32,849 bases of DNA from Parvularculaceae bacterium (lineage in GTDB: Bacteria > Pseudomonadota > Alphaproteobacteria > Caulobacterales > Parvularculaceae). Shown here one piece after another: positions 15,952 to 27,892 of this stretch (its first letter is position 1; each line of letters starts with the position of its first letter). The stretch spans positions 1 to 32,849 of the forward strand of contig JAJFFW010000059.1 of the NCBI GenBank assembly GCA_021776435.1, written 5' to 3'. Under the pieces are notes generated by a model. That model ran no database searches, was not told the origin of the DNA, and saw only the letters and a list, made by a program, of their open reading frames with translations. The position numbers and the translations under genes are program-made.

Positions 15952-17394
15952 TTAAAACAATGCGGAAGCCGCGTGATTCGCAGCTTCACGTAAAGGCCCG
16001 ACCAAAAAGAGCGTCAGCGGAAACATTAAAAAAGCGGCGCCTGCTGCGGTAAATCGCAATGCCGGTTTTACTTCACGTTCAAAGGTCGGCGCAGGCTCAT
16101 CAAACCAGATAACCCAGATGACCTTGAGGTAATAAAAAGCGGAAATGACACTGGCGACAGCGCCGGCAATAGCCAGCCATACAAGATCCGCATTCACAGC
16201 AGCCAGGAAAACATACCACTTACCGAAAAAACCGCCGGCCGGAGGTACGCCCGCCATCGAGAACATAAAAACCGTAAGCATCAATGCAAGGGGCGCGTTC
16301 GTTTTCGACAGGCCGGAAAGATCAGCAATTTTCTCAGTCAGACCGCCGCGCCTACGCATCATCAAGATGCAGGCGAAGGCGCCGATCGTCATCACCACAT
16401 AGATCGTCATATAAATGAGGATCGATCCGATGCCCTCCGGAGTGCCTGCTGCGAGACCAATCAGCGCGTAACCCATGTGCCCAATCGAGGAATACGCCAT
16501 CAGTCGTTTGATGTTTACCTGAACGATGGCGGAGAAAGCGCCAACAGTCATCGAGGCGACAGATATAATTGCGATAATAGGCCGCCACTGATCGATGATG
16601 TCGGGCACCGAGGTGACTAGCACACGTGAAAACAAGGCGATGGCGGCGACCTTCGGCGCGGCGGCGAAAAACGCTGTCACCGGCGTCGGCGCCCCCTCGT
16701 AAACATCCGGCGTCCACATATGAAATGGCGCTGCGGAGACTTTGAACGCTAATCCTGCGATCAGGAACACGACGCCGAAAACAAGGCCAATATTGGTCTC
16801 GCCTGAAGTCGCAATCCGCGCGATCGTTTCAAATTGAGTTGACCCGGTGAAGCCGTAAATCAATGAGGCGCCATAAAGCAAAAGCCCTGATGACAAGGCG
16901 CCGAGGACAAAGTATTTCAGACCCGCTTCGGTTGACCGGCGGCTGTCGCGATTAAAGGCTGCGAGGATGTAGAGCGCCAGGCTCTGCGTCTCGACCCCCA
17001 TATAGAGTGAGATCAAATCGCTCGCCGACACCATCAACGACATGCCAAAAACAGCCAAAATGATCAGGATCGGATATTCGAACCGGCCGAGCTCCTCACC
17101 CGGAAGAGTGCCGATTGACATTAAAATGGCGAATGCAGCAGCGACAAAAATAACAATCTTCGAAAAGACCGCAAAATCATCGATACGAAAGGCGCCATCG
17201 AAAAGCGCGTTGGCTGACGCGCCTTGACCCAACAGCGTTAGAATCGCTGCGCCGATCATCAGGGCGACGGCAATCAGGGAAATATGCCGCGAATATCGAT
17301 CGCCGAGAAAGACACCGGTGATCAAAAGGATCATCCCACCGAGGACCAGCAGCAACTCCGGAAACGCATGTGTAAGGGTTTCAATAACGCCCAT
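15952..17394 (-). CDS. nuoN: NADH-quinone oxidoreductase subunit N
   Basis: Antiporter-like membrane-arm subunit of complex I, 480 residues with about 14 helices. The Proton_antipo_M region includes LYMGVETQSLALYILAAFNRD with the conserved helix Glu, LKYFVLGALSSGLLLYGASLIYG, FHMWTPDVYEGAPTPVTAFF and VNIKRLMAYSSIGHMGYALIG. It carries out one of the proton translocation steps. The ATG overlaps the last base of the nuoM stop codon, typical of coupling within the nuo operon. Full length and intact. Confidence 0.96.
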   Translation of the reverse strand: MGVIETLTHAFPELLLVLGGMILLITGVFLGDRYSRHISLIAVALMIGAAILTLLGQGASANALFDGAFRIDDFAVFSKIVIFVAAAFAILMSIGTLPGEELGRFEYPILIILAVFGMSLMVSASDLISLYMGVETQSLALYILAAFNRDSRRSTEAGLKYFVLGALSSGLLLYGASLIYGFTGSTQFETIARIATSGETNIGLVFGVVFLIAGLAFKVSAAPFHMWTPDVYEGAPTPVTAFFAAAPKVAAIALFSRVLVTSVPDIIDQWRPIIAIISVASMTVGAFSAIVQVNIKRLMAYSSIGHMGYALIGLAAGTPEGIGSILIYMTIYVVMTIGAFACILMMRRRGGLTEKIADLSGLSKTNAPLALMLTVFMFSMAGVPPAGGFFGKWYVFLAAVNADLVWLAIAGAVASVISAFYYLKVIWVIWFDEPAPTFEREVKPALRFTAAGAAFLMFPLTLFLVGPLREAANHAASALF

Positions 17395-18977
17395 CAGCGT
17401 ACTCCTGCAGCGGCCAGCGCTGAATCATAGTTTTCAATCATCAAATCGACCGCTGGAGAAAATATGGAAAGCGCCGGCCCCGGATTAACGCCGAGATAAA
17501 GAGACAACACCAGCAACACGCCCAGGATGCCAAGCTCTCGTCGACTGACATCTGTTATTTCCATCAATTCCGACTTGGTCATATCGCCGTACATCACCTG
17601 CCTGAACAGCCTTAACGCGTAGGCTGCCGACAAGATGACTCCAAACGCCGCGAAGAAAGCGATCCAGCTATTGGTGATGAACGCACCGGTCATCGTCAAA
17701 AACTCTCCAACGAACCCGGAGATCCCCGGTAAGCCGACATTGCCCAGCGTAAAGAACAGAAAAATGAACGCATAAAACGGCATTCGATGCACGAGGCCGC
17801 CATAAGCGGCAATTTCACGCGTGTGCATGCGGTCGTAAACGACACCGACACATAAGAAGAGCGCCCCGGAAATAAAGCCGTGGGAGAGCATCTGAAAAAG
17901 ACCGCCTTCGATCCCCTGCTCGGTCCCCGTGAAGATACCCATGGTGACGAAGCCCATATGCGCGACTGACGAATAGGCAATGAGCTTTTTCATGTCATCT
18001 TGAGCGAGCGCCACCAGCGAGGTGTAAATAATCGCGACAATCGACAGGGCAAAAATGAACGGAGCGAAATCAGCACTCGCGACTGGAAACATGGGAATTG
18101 AGAAGCGTAAAAATCCGTACCCACCCATCTTTAGAAGAATGGCCGCAAGGATGACTGAGCCGGCAGTCGGCGCTTGTACGTGTGCATCGGGCAGCCAGGT
18201 ATGCACTGGCCACATTGGCATCTTCACCGCGAAAGAGGCGAAGAAGGCCAACCAGAGCCACTTCTGAGCGCCGACCGGAAAGCTAAATTGTTGTAAAGCT
18301 GGGATATCCGTCGTGCCCGCCTGAGAATACATCCACAAGATGGCAATCAGCATCAGGACGGAACCAAACAATGTATACAAAAAGAATTTGAGTGCAGCAT
18401 AGATGCGACTCGGCATCTCGACGCCCGCAATGACTTTCGTTCCTTTGCTACCCCAAACGCCAATAATCAGGAACATCGGGATCAGGCTGCCCTCAAAGAA
18501 GAGGTAAAAGACAACCAAATCAAGCGCACAAAAAACGCCAATCATCAACGTTTCCATGACCAGAAACGCGATCATAAAATCGGCGACGCGATCTGTGATG
18601 GAGCGCCAGGACGCCAGGATACAAAGCGGCGTGAGCAGCGTCGTCAACATCACGAACAAGATCGAGATGCCGTCAACACCCATTTTATAACTAATGCCGG
18701 CGCCGATCCATTTCGCTTCTTCAACAAGTTGATAACCGGCCAGCGTCCGGTCGTAGAGAACAAAAACACCAAGCGAGACAAGAAAGGTTCCCACCGTGAA
18801 GGAAAGCGCAACATATCTGGCGATACTGTCCAGCTGCGCCTGTTCTTTCGGATCAAGCACACCATTGTCATCAGCGCGCACCATCATACGTCTGAGGGCA
18901 ATAACAAATGCCCCGACCAATGGCAGGAATGTGACAAGGCTGAGCCAGGGCTGCTGAGCGAAACTCTCAGTCATCAT
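17394..18977 (-). CDS. nuoM: NADH-quinone oxidoreductase subunit M
   Basis: Antiporter-like membrane subunit of complex I, 527 residues, about 14 helices. Diagnostic segments: [23 protein letters not shown] with the key Glu, [42 protein letters not shown] with the conserved Lys and the discontinuous helix, and [18 protein letters not shown]. The start codon overlaps the nuoL stop codon (ATGATGA), and GGAGGG lies just before it; the second ATG could also serve. Intact. Confidence 0.96.
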   Translation of the reverse strand: MMTESFAQQPWLSLVTFLPLVGAFVIALRRMMVRADDNGVLDPKEQAQLDSIARYVALSFTVGTFLVSLGVFVLYDRTLAGYQLVEEAKWIGAGISYKMGVDGISILFVMLTTLLTPLCILASWRSITDRVADFMIAFLVMETLMIGVFCALDLVVFYLFFEGSLIPMFLIIGVWGSKGTKVIAGVEMPSRIYAALKFFLYTLFGSVLMLIAILWMYSQAGTTDIPALQQFSFPVGAQKWLWLAFFASFAVKMPMWPVHTWLPDAHVQAPTAGSVILAAILLKMGGYGFLRFSIPMFPVASADFAPFIFALSIVAIIYTSLVALAQDDMKKLIAYSSVAHMGFVTMGIFTGTEQGIEGGLFQMLSHGFISGALFLCVGVVYDRMHTREIAAYGGLVHRMPFYAFIFLFFTLGNVGLPGISGFVGEFLTMTGAFITNSWIAFFAAFGVILSAAYALRLFRQVMYGDMTKSELMEITDVSRRELGILGVLLVLSLYLGVNPGPALSIFSPAVDLMIENYDSALAAAGVR

Positions 18978-21175
18978 CGCCCTCCGCCCGTCGTGAACAA
19001 CACGAACGTAATGAACACGGCAATACCGACAAGCATGGCAAAGGCGTAATGATACATGTAACCAGTCTGAACCCGGACAATACGTTTTGCACTCGCGGCG
19101 ACGACCGCCGTTATGCCATCGGGACCAACACCGTCAATGGTGCGCTCGTCACCTTCTTTCCATAAAAACCTGCCCAGCGCGAACGCCGGACGAACAAGGA
19201 GAAAGTCGTATATCTCATCGAAATACCATTTGTTTTTCAAAAATGCGTAGATCATGCCGCCCTCACGGAGAAGACCTGGCTTGAGGGGATCACCACGCAG
19301 ATAGTGCCAACCCGCCGCAAGCGTGCCCGTCGCCATTGCAAAGAAAGGCGCCCAGATGACCCAAAGGGGGAAGCGATGCGCATCATGGTCTCCAGATTCG
19401 TCGTGAATGACGATCTCATTGGCGACACCATGAGTCTCATCAGGAGAAGAATGAAGATTGGCGTCCGCATCAAGGTCGCTTATGACCTGATGATCTCCGC
19501 TGACCGCGTTGACGCCATGATCAAGCAGCGCCGTCGCGTCCATAGAAGCGCCCGCATGAAGGCTCTCAGCCGCTTCGATCTCAGCACGTGAAAAGAATGC
19601 GCCATTCCAGAATTCATCGGATTTTGGTCCCACGAATTGGCTGTAAAAGAGCATACCAGACGCGAGCGCGCCGATAGCAAGCGGCGCCAATGGCCAAAGC
19701 ATAATATCGGGAACCGCGTGGGGGTGTTTTCTGACGTTCTCTGGTGCGCGTGACCGTCCCCAGAATGTGAGGAAGATCAATCGCCAGGAATAGAACGCCG
19801 TAAACACTGCCGCTATGAGGCCAAGCACGAAAGCATAATTGCCGTACGCCGCACCCGCCTGTCCGGCAGCATAAGCACTCTCCAGGATCATATCCTTTGA
19901 GACGAAACCTGCGGTTCCAACCGGAACGCCAAACAATTTCAGCCCCGGTATGCCAACGCCAGTAATGGAAATCGTCCCTACAACCATTAAGATATGAGTC
20001 AATGGAAGCAAAACTTTCACATCACCCATCTTCTTAATGTTCTGTTCGTGGTGCATGCCGACGATCACCGCTCCTGAACCGAGGAAGAGAAGCGCTTTGA
20101 AAAAAGCATGGGTGAAAAGATGGAACATCGCTGCGTCATAGGCGCCGACTCCAGCCGCAAAGAACATATATCCGAGCTGGGAACAGGTCGAATAGGCGAC
20201 GATCTTTTTGATGTCATCTTGCAGCAGCCCGACTGTCGCCGCAAAGAACGCCGTCGTCGCGCCGACAAGCGTCACCATGGCAGCTGCGTTCGGGGCAAAC
20301 TCATAGATCGCCGAACACCGGCTGACCAAAAACACACCGGCTGTCACCATGGTGGCGGCATGGATGAGCGCCGAAACAGGCGTCGGGCCTTCCATCGCGT
20401 CGGGAAGCCATGTGTGGAGCATAAATTGCGCAGACTTGCCCATGGCTCCGATAAACAAAAGCACGCCAATCACAGTGAGCGCATGCCAGTCGTGACCGAT
20501 GAAAGTAATCGTCAAATCGCGTATTGGCGCGCCCATACTATAACCGAAAGGGACTGCATCCCCATTGGCGGCGATCACACCAAAGACCGTATCAAAATCA
20601 ACCGATCCGAATACGAAAAAGATCCCCATGATTCCGAGAGCAAAACCGAAATCGCCAACCCTGTTGACGACAAACGCCTTTATTGCTGCGTCGTTGGCGG
20701 ATTTTTTCTTGAACCAAAAACCAATGAGCAGATAGGAGGCGAGCCCAACACCTTCCCAACCGAAAAAGAGTTGCAGGAAGTTGTCGGCTGTCACCAGCGT
20801 CAACATGGCGAATGTAAACAACGATAAATAGGCGAAGAAACGGGGCTGTTCGCCATAGCCCTTCATATAGCCGATGGAATAAGCGTGAACGAGGAAGGAC
20901 ACTGTATTCACGACAACCAGCATCACTGCCGAAAGTGTGTCTAACCGAACCGCCCAGCTCGCTTCAAATCCGCCTGACGCAATCCAAGTGTATAAGGGTA
21001 TGGTTTCTGCGGCGCCGCCAATGGCGACGCGAAAAAATAAAACCCAGGCATAAATGCAGGCCAGGGCGAGGAACGACGTCGTCAGCCACTCCGCCGCCCG
21101 AGCGCCAAATGCCCGCCCGACAGGCATCGCCAGCATGGCGCCAAAGAGAGGTAAAAGGACGACAAAAGGTTCCAT
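18974..21175 (-). CDS. nuoL: NADH-quinone oxidoreductase subunit L
   Basis: Distal membrane subunit of complex I, 733 residues, longer than the roughly 613 of E. coli NuoL. The N-terminal domain includes [29 protein letters not shown] and [21 protein letters not shown] with the key Glu. The central antiporter block contains [32 protein letters not shown] and [21 protein letters not shown]-terminal lateral helix region follows. Much of the extra length is a periplasm- or loop-facing insert at about residues 529-600, very rich in Asp, Glu and His. GAGGCG precedes the ATG. Nine bases separate it from nuoK. Confidence 0.96.
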   Translation of the reverse strand: MEPFVVLLPLFGAMLAMPVGRAFGARAAEWLTTSFLALACIYAWVLFFRVAIGGAAETIPLYTWIASGGFEASWAVRLDTLSAVMLVVVNTVSFLVHAYSIGYMKGYGEQPRFFAYLSLFTFAMLTLVTADNFLQLFFGWEGVGLASYLLIGFWFKKKSANDAAIKAFVVNRVGDFGFALGIMGIFFVFGSVDFDTVFGVIAANGDAVPFGYSMGAPIRDLTITFIGHDWHALTVIGVLLFIGAMGKSAQFMLHTWLPDAMEGPTPVSALIHAATMVTAGVFLVSRCSAIYEFAPNAAAMVTLVGATTAFFAATVGLLQDDIKKIVAYSTCSQLGYMFFAAGVGAYDAAMFHLFTHAFFKALLFLGSGAVIVGMHHEQNIKKMGDVKVLLPLTHILMVVGTISITGVGIPGLKLFGVPVGTAGFVSKDMILESAYAAGQAGAAYGNYAFVLGLIAAVFTAFYSWRLIFLTFWGRSRAPENVRKHPHAVPDIMLWPLAPLAIGALASGMLFYSQFVGPKSDEFWNGAFFSRAEIEAAESLHAGASMDATALLDHGVNAVSGDHQVISDLDADANLHSSPDETHGVANEIVIHDESGDHDAHRFPLWVIWAPFFAMATGTLAAGWHYLRGDPLKPGLLREGGMIYAFLKNKWYFDEIYDFLLVRPAFALGRFLWKEGDERTIDGVGPDGITAVVAASAKRIVRVQTGYMYHYAFAMLVGIAVFITFVLFTTGGGR

Positions 21176-21185
21176 CTACGTCGCC

Positions 21186-21494
21186 TCAGTGCTTCATCAG
21201 ATTGGCGTCATCGACTGAAATGTCGCCACGATTACGGAAATAAGCGACCAATATCGCCAGGCCCACCGCCGACTCTGCAGCCGCCACCGTGAGCACCATG
21301 AAGGCAAAGACTTGACCCGTCATATCTCCCAGGAACTGGGAAAAAGCGACAAGGTTGATGTTCACTGAAAGAAGCATCAGCTCAATCGACATCAAAATAA
21401 CGATGACGTTTTTACGATTAAGAAAAATCCCCGCCATGCCGATCGAGAAGAGAATCGCCGCGATCGTGAGGTAATGTCCGAGCCCTATCTCCAT
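21186..21494 (-). CDS. nuoK: NADH-quinone oxidoreductase subunit K
   Basis: Small three-helix membrane subunit of complex I, 102 residues. [51 protein letters not shown] and [21 protein letters not shown] (in blocks) carry the two conserved membrane Glu residues used in proton transfer. The frame is open 17 codons further upstream, but that part is read from the palindromic repeat, so the ATG giving MEIGLGHYL is chosen by family match. It is separated from nuoJ by 123 bases containing that repeat. Confidence 0.96.
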   Translation of the reverse strand: MEIGLGHYLTIAAILFSIGMAGIFLNRKNVIVILMSIELMLLSVNINLVAFSQFLGDMTGQVFAFMVLTVAAAESAVGLAILVAYFRNRGDISVDDANLMKH

Positions 21495-21512
21495 TCGACG
21501 TACTCCATTTCG

Positions 21513-21607
21513 ATCCTTCGAGGCTCGCAGCTTCGCTGCTCGCACCTCAGGATGAGGGTCAGGGCTCCCCTCATCCTGAGGTGCGAGCGAAGCGAGCCTC
21601 GAAGGAT
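21513..21607. repeat. Long palindromic intergenic repeat between nuoJ and nuoK
   Basis: Two nested perfect inverted repeats: a 16-base outer arm (ATCCTTCGAGGCTCGC at 21513-21528 with its complement at 21592-21607) and a 21-base inner arm (21538-21558 with 21568-21588), with small asymmetric bulges between them. The whole 95 bases would fold into one very stable hairpin in the nuo mRNA. The words CCTCATCCTGAGG and TCGAAGGAT are typical of dispersed palindromes in alphaproteobacterial genomes. A degenerate relative lies at 30862-30984. Confidence 0.85.
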
Positions 21608-21617
21608 GGCGACCATG

Positions 21618-22250
21618 CTATAGTCCCTGCCCGGTTTTAACTTTAACGACCTCTACGCCTTCAGATCGTTTTCGACCAATCTGTTTGACGGCATCCTGTT
21701 TTTTAACGCCCTTACGAGTGCGGAAAGTGAGCACGATCGCGCCAATCATGGCGATCAAGAGAACGACCCCCGCAATCTGGAAATAATGAATATAATCCGT
21801 ATAGAGGATAAGCCCCAGCTGTTCGATATTGTTCGGGCCGGAGGGATCTGAAACGATTTCCATCGCCTTCGGAGAAGGATGTGCTCGCGCCAGTTCCGCA
21901 TCCGATGGGAACACCCACACCGAAACAACCATAATCAACTCGCCGACGACAATGGCCGCTAACGTTCCTGCTATCGGTACGTAACGAAGGAAGCCCTGTT
22001 TGAGCTCCACAAAGTCGACGTCGAGCATCATCACAACGAACAAAAACAATACGGCGACTGCGCCGACATAAACGACGACCAGGAGCATGGCCAAATATTC
22101 CGCGCCCATCAGCACGAAAAGGCCCGCCGCCGATATAAAAGTTATGATCAAGAACAGCACCGAATGGACCGGATTCTTGGAGGAAATAACCATCAGCGCC
22201 GCGATAATGGCGATGCTTGCAAAGATATAAAATGCGACGGCAGAGATCAT
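21618..22250 (-). CDS. nuoJ: NADH-quinone oxidoreductase subunit J
   Basis: Membrane subunit of complex I, 210 residues, five helices. AFYIFASIAIIAALMVISSKNPVHSVLFL and the pi-bulge helix region EYLAMLLVVVYVGAVAVLFLFVVMMLD are diagnostic. The C-terminal tail is basic (RTRKGVKKQD, IGRKRSEG) and likely cytoplasmic. A GGAACC-type site precedes the ATG. It is 99 bases downstream of nuoI, without a strong hairpin in that gap. Confidence 0.95.
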   Translation of the reverse strand: MISAVAFYIFASIAIIAALMVISSKNPVHSVLFLIITFISAAGLFVLMGAEYLAMLLVVVYVGAVAVLFLFVVMMLDVDFVELKQGFLRYVPIAGTLAAIVVGELIMVVSVWVFPSDAELARAHPSPKAMEIVSDPSGPNNIEQLGLILYTDYIHYFQIAGVVLLIAMIGAIVLTFRTRKGVKKQDAVKQIGRKRSEGVEVVKVKTGQGL

Positions 22251-22349
22251 GGCGGTTCCGGCAGGCTATGCGCCTGTTGATTTGTTTATTCGTTCGTTGG
22301 TGGACCGGTCGAAAAGGATTCTAACTCCGACCGTCGAGTCGCGCTTCTT

Positions 22350-22838
22350 TTATCGATACGGGGCGTCTAGTTCTAGATTCTTTGCGATTTCCCTTTCCCA
22401 GCGGTCGCCATTCGCAAGCAGGCGCGCCTTATCATAGAAAAGTTCTTCACGTGTCTCAGTGGCAAATTCAAAATTTGGCCCCTCGACAATAGCGTCAACC
22501 GGGCAGGCCTCCTCACAAAACCCACAATAAATGCACTTGGTCATGTCAATATCGTAGCGGGTCGTCCGGCGTGAGCCGTCATCGCGTGGTTCCGCCTCGA
22601 TCGTAATGGCCTGGGCCGGGCAGACGGCCTCGCAAAGCTTGCATGCAATACAGCGTTCCTCACCATTGGGATAGCGTCGCAGGGCATGTTCTCCGCGAAA
22701 GCGCGGGCTGAGCGGGCCTTTCTCAAACGGATAGTTCAATGTCGCTTTGGGGCGCACAAAATATTTCAAGGCGAGCATAAACGCCTTCACGAAGTCCAGA
22801 AGCGCAAAGCCCTTAATCGCCTGTGCGATACGCGCCAT
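22350..22838 (-). CDS. nuoI: NADH-quinone oxidoreductase subunit I (2x[4Fe-4S])
   Basis: Peripheral-arm ferredoxin-type subunit of complex I, 162 residues. Two complete [4Fe-4S] motifs, [12 protein letters not shown] (Cys63/66/69/73) and [12 protein letters not shown] (Cys102/105/108/112), hold clusters N6a and N6b, which pass electrons toward the quinone site. The N-terminal amphipathic helix with [11 protein letters not shown] is also typical. GGAGG within the end of nuoH serves as ribosome binding site, and only three bases separate the two genes. Confidence 0.97.
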   Translation of the reverse strand: MARIAQAIKGFALLDFVKAFMLALKYFVRPKATLNYPFEKGPLSPRFRGEHALRRYPNGEERCIACKLCEAVCPAQAITIEAEPRDDGSRRTTRYDIDMTKCIYCGFCEEACPVDAIVEGPNFEFATETREELFYDKARLLANGDRWEREIAKNLELDAPYR

Positions 22839-22841
22839 CTT

Positions 22842-23918
22842 TTATGACCTCCAGCTCTGGAAGTGGCCCGCCAGGTCCGGAAAGAGAAGCAACATGCCCG
22901 CGACCAAAACAACATAAGCAAGCGAAAGGGGCAGGAAGATCTTCCAACCGATCCGCATCAACTGGTCAAAGCGATAACGGGGCACGATCGCCTTCACCAT
23001 AGCGAACAGGAAAAAGAAGAAAATCACTTTCAACCCGAACCACAGCAAAGCAAGCCATGGCGCATTCAGTGGATACACATCAATCGGTGAATGCCAACCG
23101 CCGAAAAACAGGATCGTTAATAACGCACACATCAAGACGATGTTCAGGTATTCCCCGATCATGAACAGCAGATAAGGCGTCGAGGAATATTCCACCTGGT
23201 AACCTGCGACGAGTTCCGACTCAGCTTCGGGCAAATCGAATGGCGGCCGGTTGGTCTCCGCCAGCGCTGAAATGAAAAACACTACAAACATCGGAAACAA
23301 CGGAATGAAATGCCAGTTCAATATGCCCATACCGCGGTCCTGGCTTTCGACGATCTCGGTCATATTGACGGAGCCGACCAGAAGCAAAACCGTAATGATC
23401 ACGAAGCCTAAAGAGACCTCATAAGAGACCATCTGCGCTGCGGACCGGAGAGAGCCGAGAAATGGATATTTCGAGTTCGACGCCCACCCGCCCATGATGA
23501 TGCCGTAAACACCGAGTGATGAAACCGCGAAGAGATAGAGGATGCCAACATTGATATCAGATACGACCATTCCCGGCCCGACTGGCACCACCGCCCAGGC
23601 AATAAAAGCGAGCATGAAGGAAATCAGAGGCGCGAGGATAAAAACCGTCCGGTCGGCGCCTGCGGGTATGACGATCTCTTTGAAAACAAATTTCAAGAAA
23701 TCTGCGAAGGATTGCAATAACCCGAACGCACCAACGACGTTCGGTCCTTTGCGCATCTGCACCGCCGCCCAGACCTTACGATCGAAGAGAAGGATGAAAG
23801 CGAGCGCGACGAGGAGGACCACCATCAGTGTTACCGTCTGCAGCACTGTAGGGATCAGCCAGTTCAACCACCCCGCATCGGTGGGTCGAGAGATCAGATA
23901 ATTCCAAAGGTCATCCAT
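22842..23918 (-). CDS. nuoH: NADH-quinone oxidoreductase subunit H
   Basis: Membrane subunit of complex I at the quinone-binding cavity, 358 residues, about eight to nine helices. Signature segments: [32 protein letters not shown] and the acidic quinone-loop block [35 protein letters not shown], shown as overlapping blocks. The start ATG has no strong ribosome binding site. It is the first nuo gene after the GIN-domain insertion, with a 173-base gap that contains a 17-base tandem repeat. Confidence 0.96.
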   Translation of the reverse strand: MDDLWNYLISRPTDAGWLNWLIPTVLQTVTLMVVLLVALAFILLFDRKVWAAVQMRKGPNVVGAFGLLQSFADFLKFVFKEIVIPAGADRTVFILAPLISFMLAFIAWAVVPVGPGMVVSDINVGILYLFAVSSLGVYGIIMGGWASNSKYPFLGSLRSAAQMVSYEVSLGFVIITVLLLVGSVNMTEIVESQDRGMGILNWHFIPLFPMFVVFFISALAETNRPPFDLPEAESELVAGYQVEYSSTPYLLFMIGEYLNIVLMCALLTILFFGGWHSPIDVYPLNAPWLALLWFGLKVIFFFFLFAMVKAIVPRYRFDQLMRIGWKIFLPLSLAYVVLVAGMLLLFPDLAGHFQSWRS

Positions 23919-24046
23919 GGGCCCGCGTCATAATGCGGAACGTGACCATAGTCACCCGATTTTCGTCGAAAATCTGAATGATTGAGGTCAGTCTCGCAAG
24001 ACGAGCCTATACGCCAGCCCCCTTAAGGGCATTGCCAACTATAAAT

Positions 24047-24097
24047 CCAGGGATTGCCTAGTGCCAAGGATTGCCTAGTGCCAGGGATTGCCTAGTG
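24047..24097. repeat. Three tandem copies of a 17-base unit over a stop codon
   Basis: The unit CCAGGGATTGCCTAGTG occurs three times head to tail, with one base differing in the middle copy. Each copy contains CTAG, which reads TAG on both strands. Because 17 is not a multiple of three, the three copies place TAG in all six reading frames. The copy nearest the gene supplies the actual stop codon of the GIN-domain protein. Confidence 0.9.
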
Positions 24098-24742
24098 AAT
24101 GGAAATGTCCGCGAAAAGCCCTCCACGCTTCTTCACGTTTTTCGGAGAACCATAAACGTTGATATCGCCCATGCCTGAAACTGCCGCATCGACTGATTCA
24201 GAGGCATAGACATTCGCCTCCCCAACACCTGACACACGCACTTTAACGGTGCGACATTGAAGATCCTCGGCATCAAGTTCTCCGACGCCTGAAACATAGG
24301 CTTCGAGCTCGGTGCACGTTCCGGCAACCTCGATATCGCCAACGCCGGAAATTTCTATTTCAAAATGTTGGGAGTCAATGCCGGATATTTCCCCATCGAC
24401 GACGCCTGATACACGAAAGGCTTCTAAAGATGGCAGTGAAATTGTCGCCAGCACACCCTGACGTCTGCGCCTTTTCTCTCCGCGTTTGCGGCTACGCTGA
24501 TCAAGGTCAAGCACATTGCCGCGGACCTTGACATCAACACGGCTCATTTCGCTCTCGGGGCCGGACAATTCGATGGCGTATCCACCGCCTACCCTTACAT
24601 CGATCTCATAAACGCCGGATATCTCGATCTTCTCAAACCCCGTAAAATCGAATGTCTTGTTGACCTCATCATCTGAAGCCAGAGCTACACTGAGCGCACC
24701 CGCCGCGACCGTCGCCAATCCCAATCCTATAATGCTCTTCAT
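24092..24742 (-). CDS. GIN-domain (DUF2807) secreted protein
   Basis: 216 residues. A signal peptide (about 1-22, MKSIIGLGLATVAAGALSVALA) precedes a domain of the putative auto-transporter head GIN/DUF2807 type. FDFTGFEKIEISGVYEIDVRVGG opens it, and five repeats of about 21 residues each follow, marked SGVVDGEI, SGVGDIEV, SGVGELDA, SGVGEANV and SGMGDINV; such repeats form a beta-helix. Odd features are a basic stretch at residues 83-94 with nine Arg/Lys and a position between nuoH and nuoG. AAGGAG lies before the ATG. The function is unknown; envelope or surface location is inferred from the signal peptide. Confidence 0.8.
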   Translation of the reverse strand: MKSIIGLGLATVAAGALSVALASDDEVNKTFDFTGFEKIEISGVYEIDVRVGGGYAIELSGPESEMSRVDVKVRGNVLDLDQRSRKRGEKRRRRQGVLATISLPSLEAFRVSGVVDGEISGIDSQHFEIEISGVGDIEVAGTCTELEAYVSGVGELDAEDLQCRTVKVRVSGVGEANVYASESVDAAVSGMGDINVYGSPKNVKKRGGLFADISIH

Positions 24743-24905
24743 CGGGGGCTCCTTGAGTTACCATGACAGATGTAACGCTTGGGATGCGCCCAAGCTAGCC
24801 GTTTGGACGTGAAGACAAGGCGGTCCGGCGCAAAAGTGGCCTTTTAGACGGCAAGTGGGGCCCGAAGGGCGCCAAACCGATCCCCTGCGAGGCCTTTCCC
24901 ACAAC

Positions 24906-25406
24906 TCAATTCAACCGGAGAATATTACTGCTCGGGGCAGGTGATGCGGCTTTCTCAGCCGCCCGCCAGAGAGGCGCCATGAGCCGACCGAAAATAACCG
25001 CAATAATCGGACCGGGAAGGAGCAGAGCGATGCCAGTGAACACTGGCGCCCCTAAAAAGAAAAACAGATCGCCTTTGACGATGGCGAGAAAAGCGAGCTC
25101 CACAACAACCACGGCGACAAAATAAGGCCAGACTTTTCTGTGCCGTCGTTTTTCAAGTGTCATGAAAAGCGGAATCGCAATCACCACAGCCGCCGAAAAG
25201 CCAACAAGAAAGATCATGAATGTATATAAGAGCCCACTCAAAACTGAGCTAAGGAGCCCTGAAAACGACAGGCCGCCAGTCACCGTCATCAGTACAGACA
25301 CTATGACATAGACCGCCCCGCACCCAAGCGCGCCATAAAGCACTGCAACCACCATTTGCTCGAAAGCAAGGTTAGCGCGGATTTGAGCGATCAATTCCTC
25401 ATTCAT
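24906..25406 (-). CDS. Four-helix membrane protein of unknown function
   Basis: About 166 residues, not recognised as any complex I subunit. A short polar N-terminus (MNEELIAQIRANLAFEQ) is followed by four hydrophobic segments (VAVLYGALGCGAVYVIVSVL, LLYTFMIFLVGFSAAVVIAIPLF, VWPYFVAVVVVELAFLAIV, FTGIALLLPGPIIAVIFG) and an Ala-rich cytoplasmic tail. A basic EKRRHRK loop lies between helices two and three. The frame extends upstream into nuoG; this ATG is chosen because it lies 29 bases after the nuoG stop, but a GTG six codons earlier is possible. It lies between nuoG and the GIN-domain gene on the same strand. Confidence 0.65.
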   Translation of the reverse strand: MNEELIAQIRANLAFEQMVVAVLYGALGCGAVYVIVSVLMTVTGGLSFSGLLSSVLSGLLYTFMIFLVGFSAAVVIAIPLFMTLEKRRHRKVWPYFVAVVVVELAFLAIVKGDLFFFLGAPVFTGIALLLPGPIIAVIFGRLMAPLWRAAEKAASPAPSSNILRLN

Positions 25407-25435
25407 CTTGTGCTCAACCGACACTCTGCTTTCCC

Positions 25436-27547
<2,112 letters not shown>

Positions 27548-27892
27548 CGTTTCTGCGCTCTTTTGCTCGAAAATGCGGTTCGAAAAATCTGGCGATTTCA
27601 TAAGCGCCTTTGCCTGCTGACGCTAGAGCGCCGGGCGAAAAAGTGGAATCCGGTTTTTCGCGAAACCGGCGCAACCATAAAGAAAACGATCGCATTGGGT
27701 GATCCCGATTTATCGCCCGATGCTATAGGTCTATCGCAATTCAAAGGTGCAACTTTGAGTCGTCGAAAATAGCGGCTCCAGAAATTCACGCCAGAAATTC
27801 AAGACCGACCGCCAAGAAATCTCCCCCCACGCGGCCAAATGGTCTCAGCTTAAATTTTGCGAGAGGTGAGGCCTGAAAACCTGTCAACTGCG
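27548..27892. other. 345-base gap between nuoG and the 48-residue peptide gene
   Basis: No coding sequence is supported. The part next to nuoG contains a palindromic repeat (listed separately). The rest is featureless, with no recognisable promoter. The gap separates nuoF from nuoG, genes that are normally adjacent. Confidence 0.5.
27628..27672. repeat. Dispersed palindromic element between nuoF and nuoG
   Basis: Contains CCGGTTT at 27650-27656 paired with AAACCGG at 27663-27669. GCGCCGG at 27628-27634 is complementary to CCGGCGC at 27666-27672, so two alternative stems are possible. The central words AAAGTGGAATCCGGTTTT resemble a dispersed intergenic element I recall from other alphaproteobacteria. 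Only one copy is in this window. Confidence 0.45.

Noticed and set aside
20108-20827. 239-codon plus-strand frame opposite nuoL
   Set aside because: Mirror frame of a conserved complex I gene, with Arg/His-rich composition typical of antisense translation.
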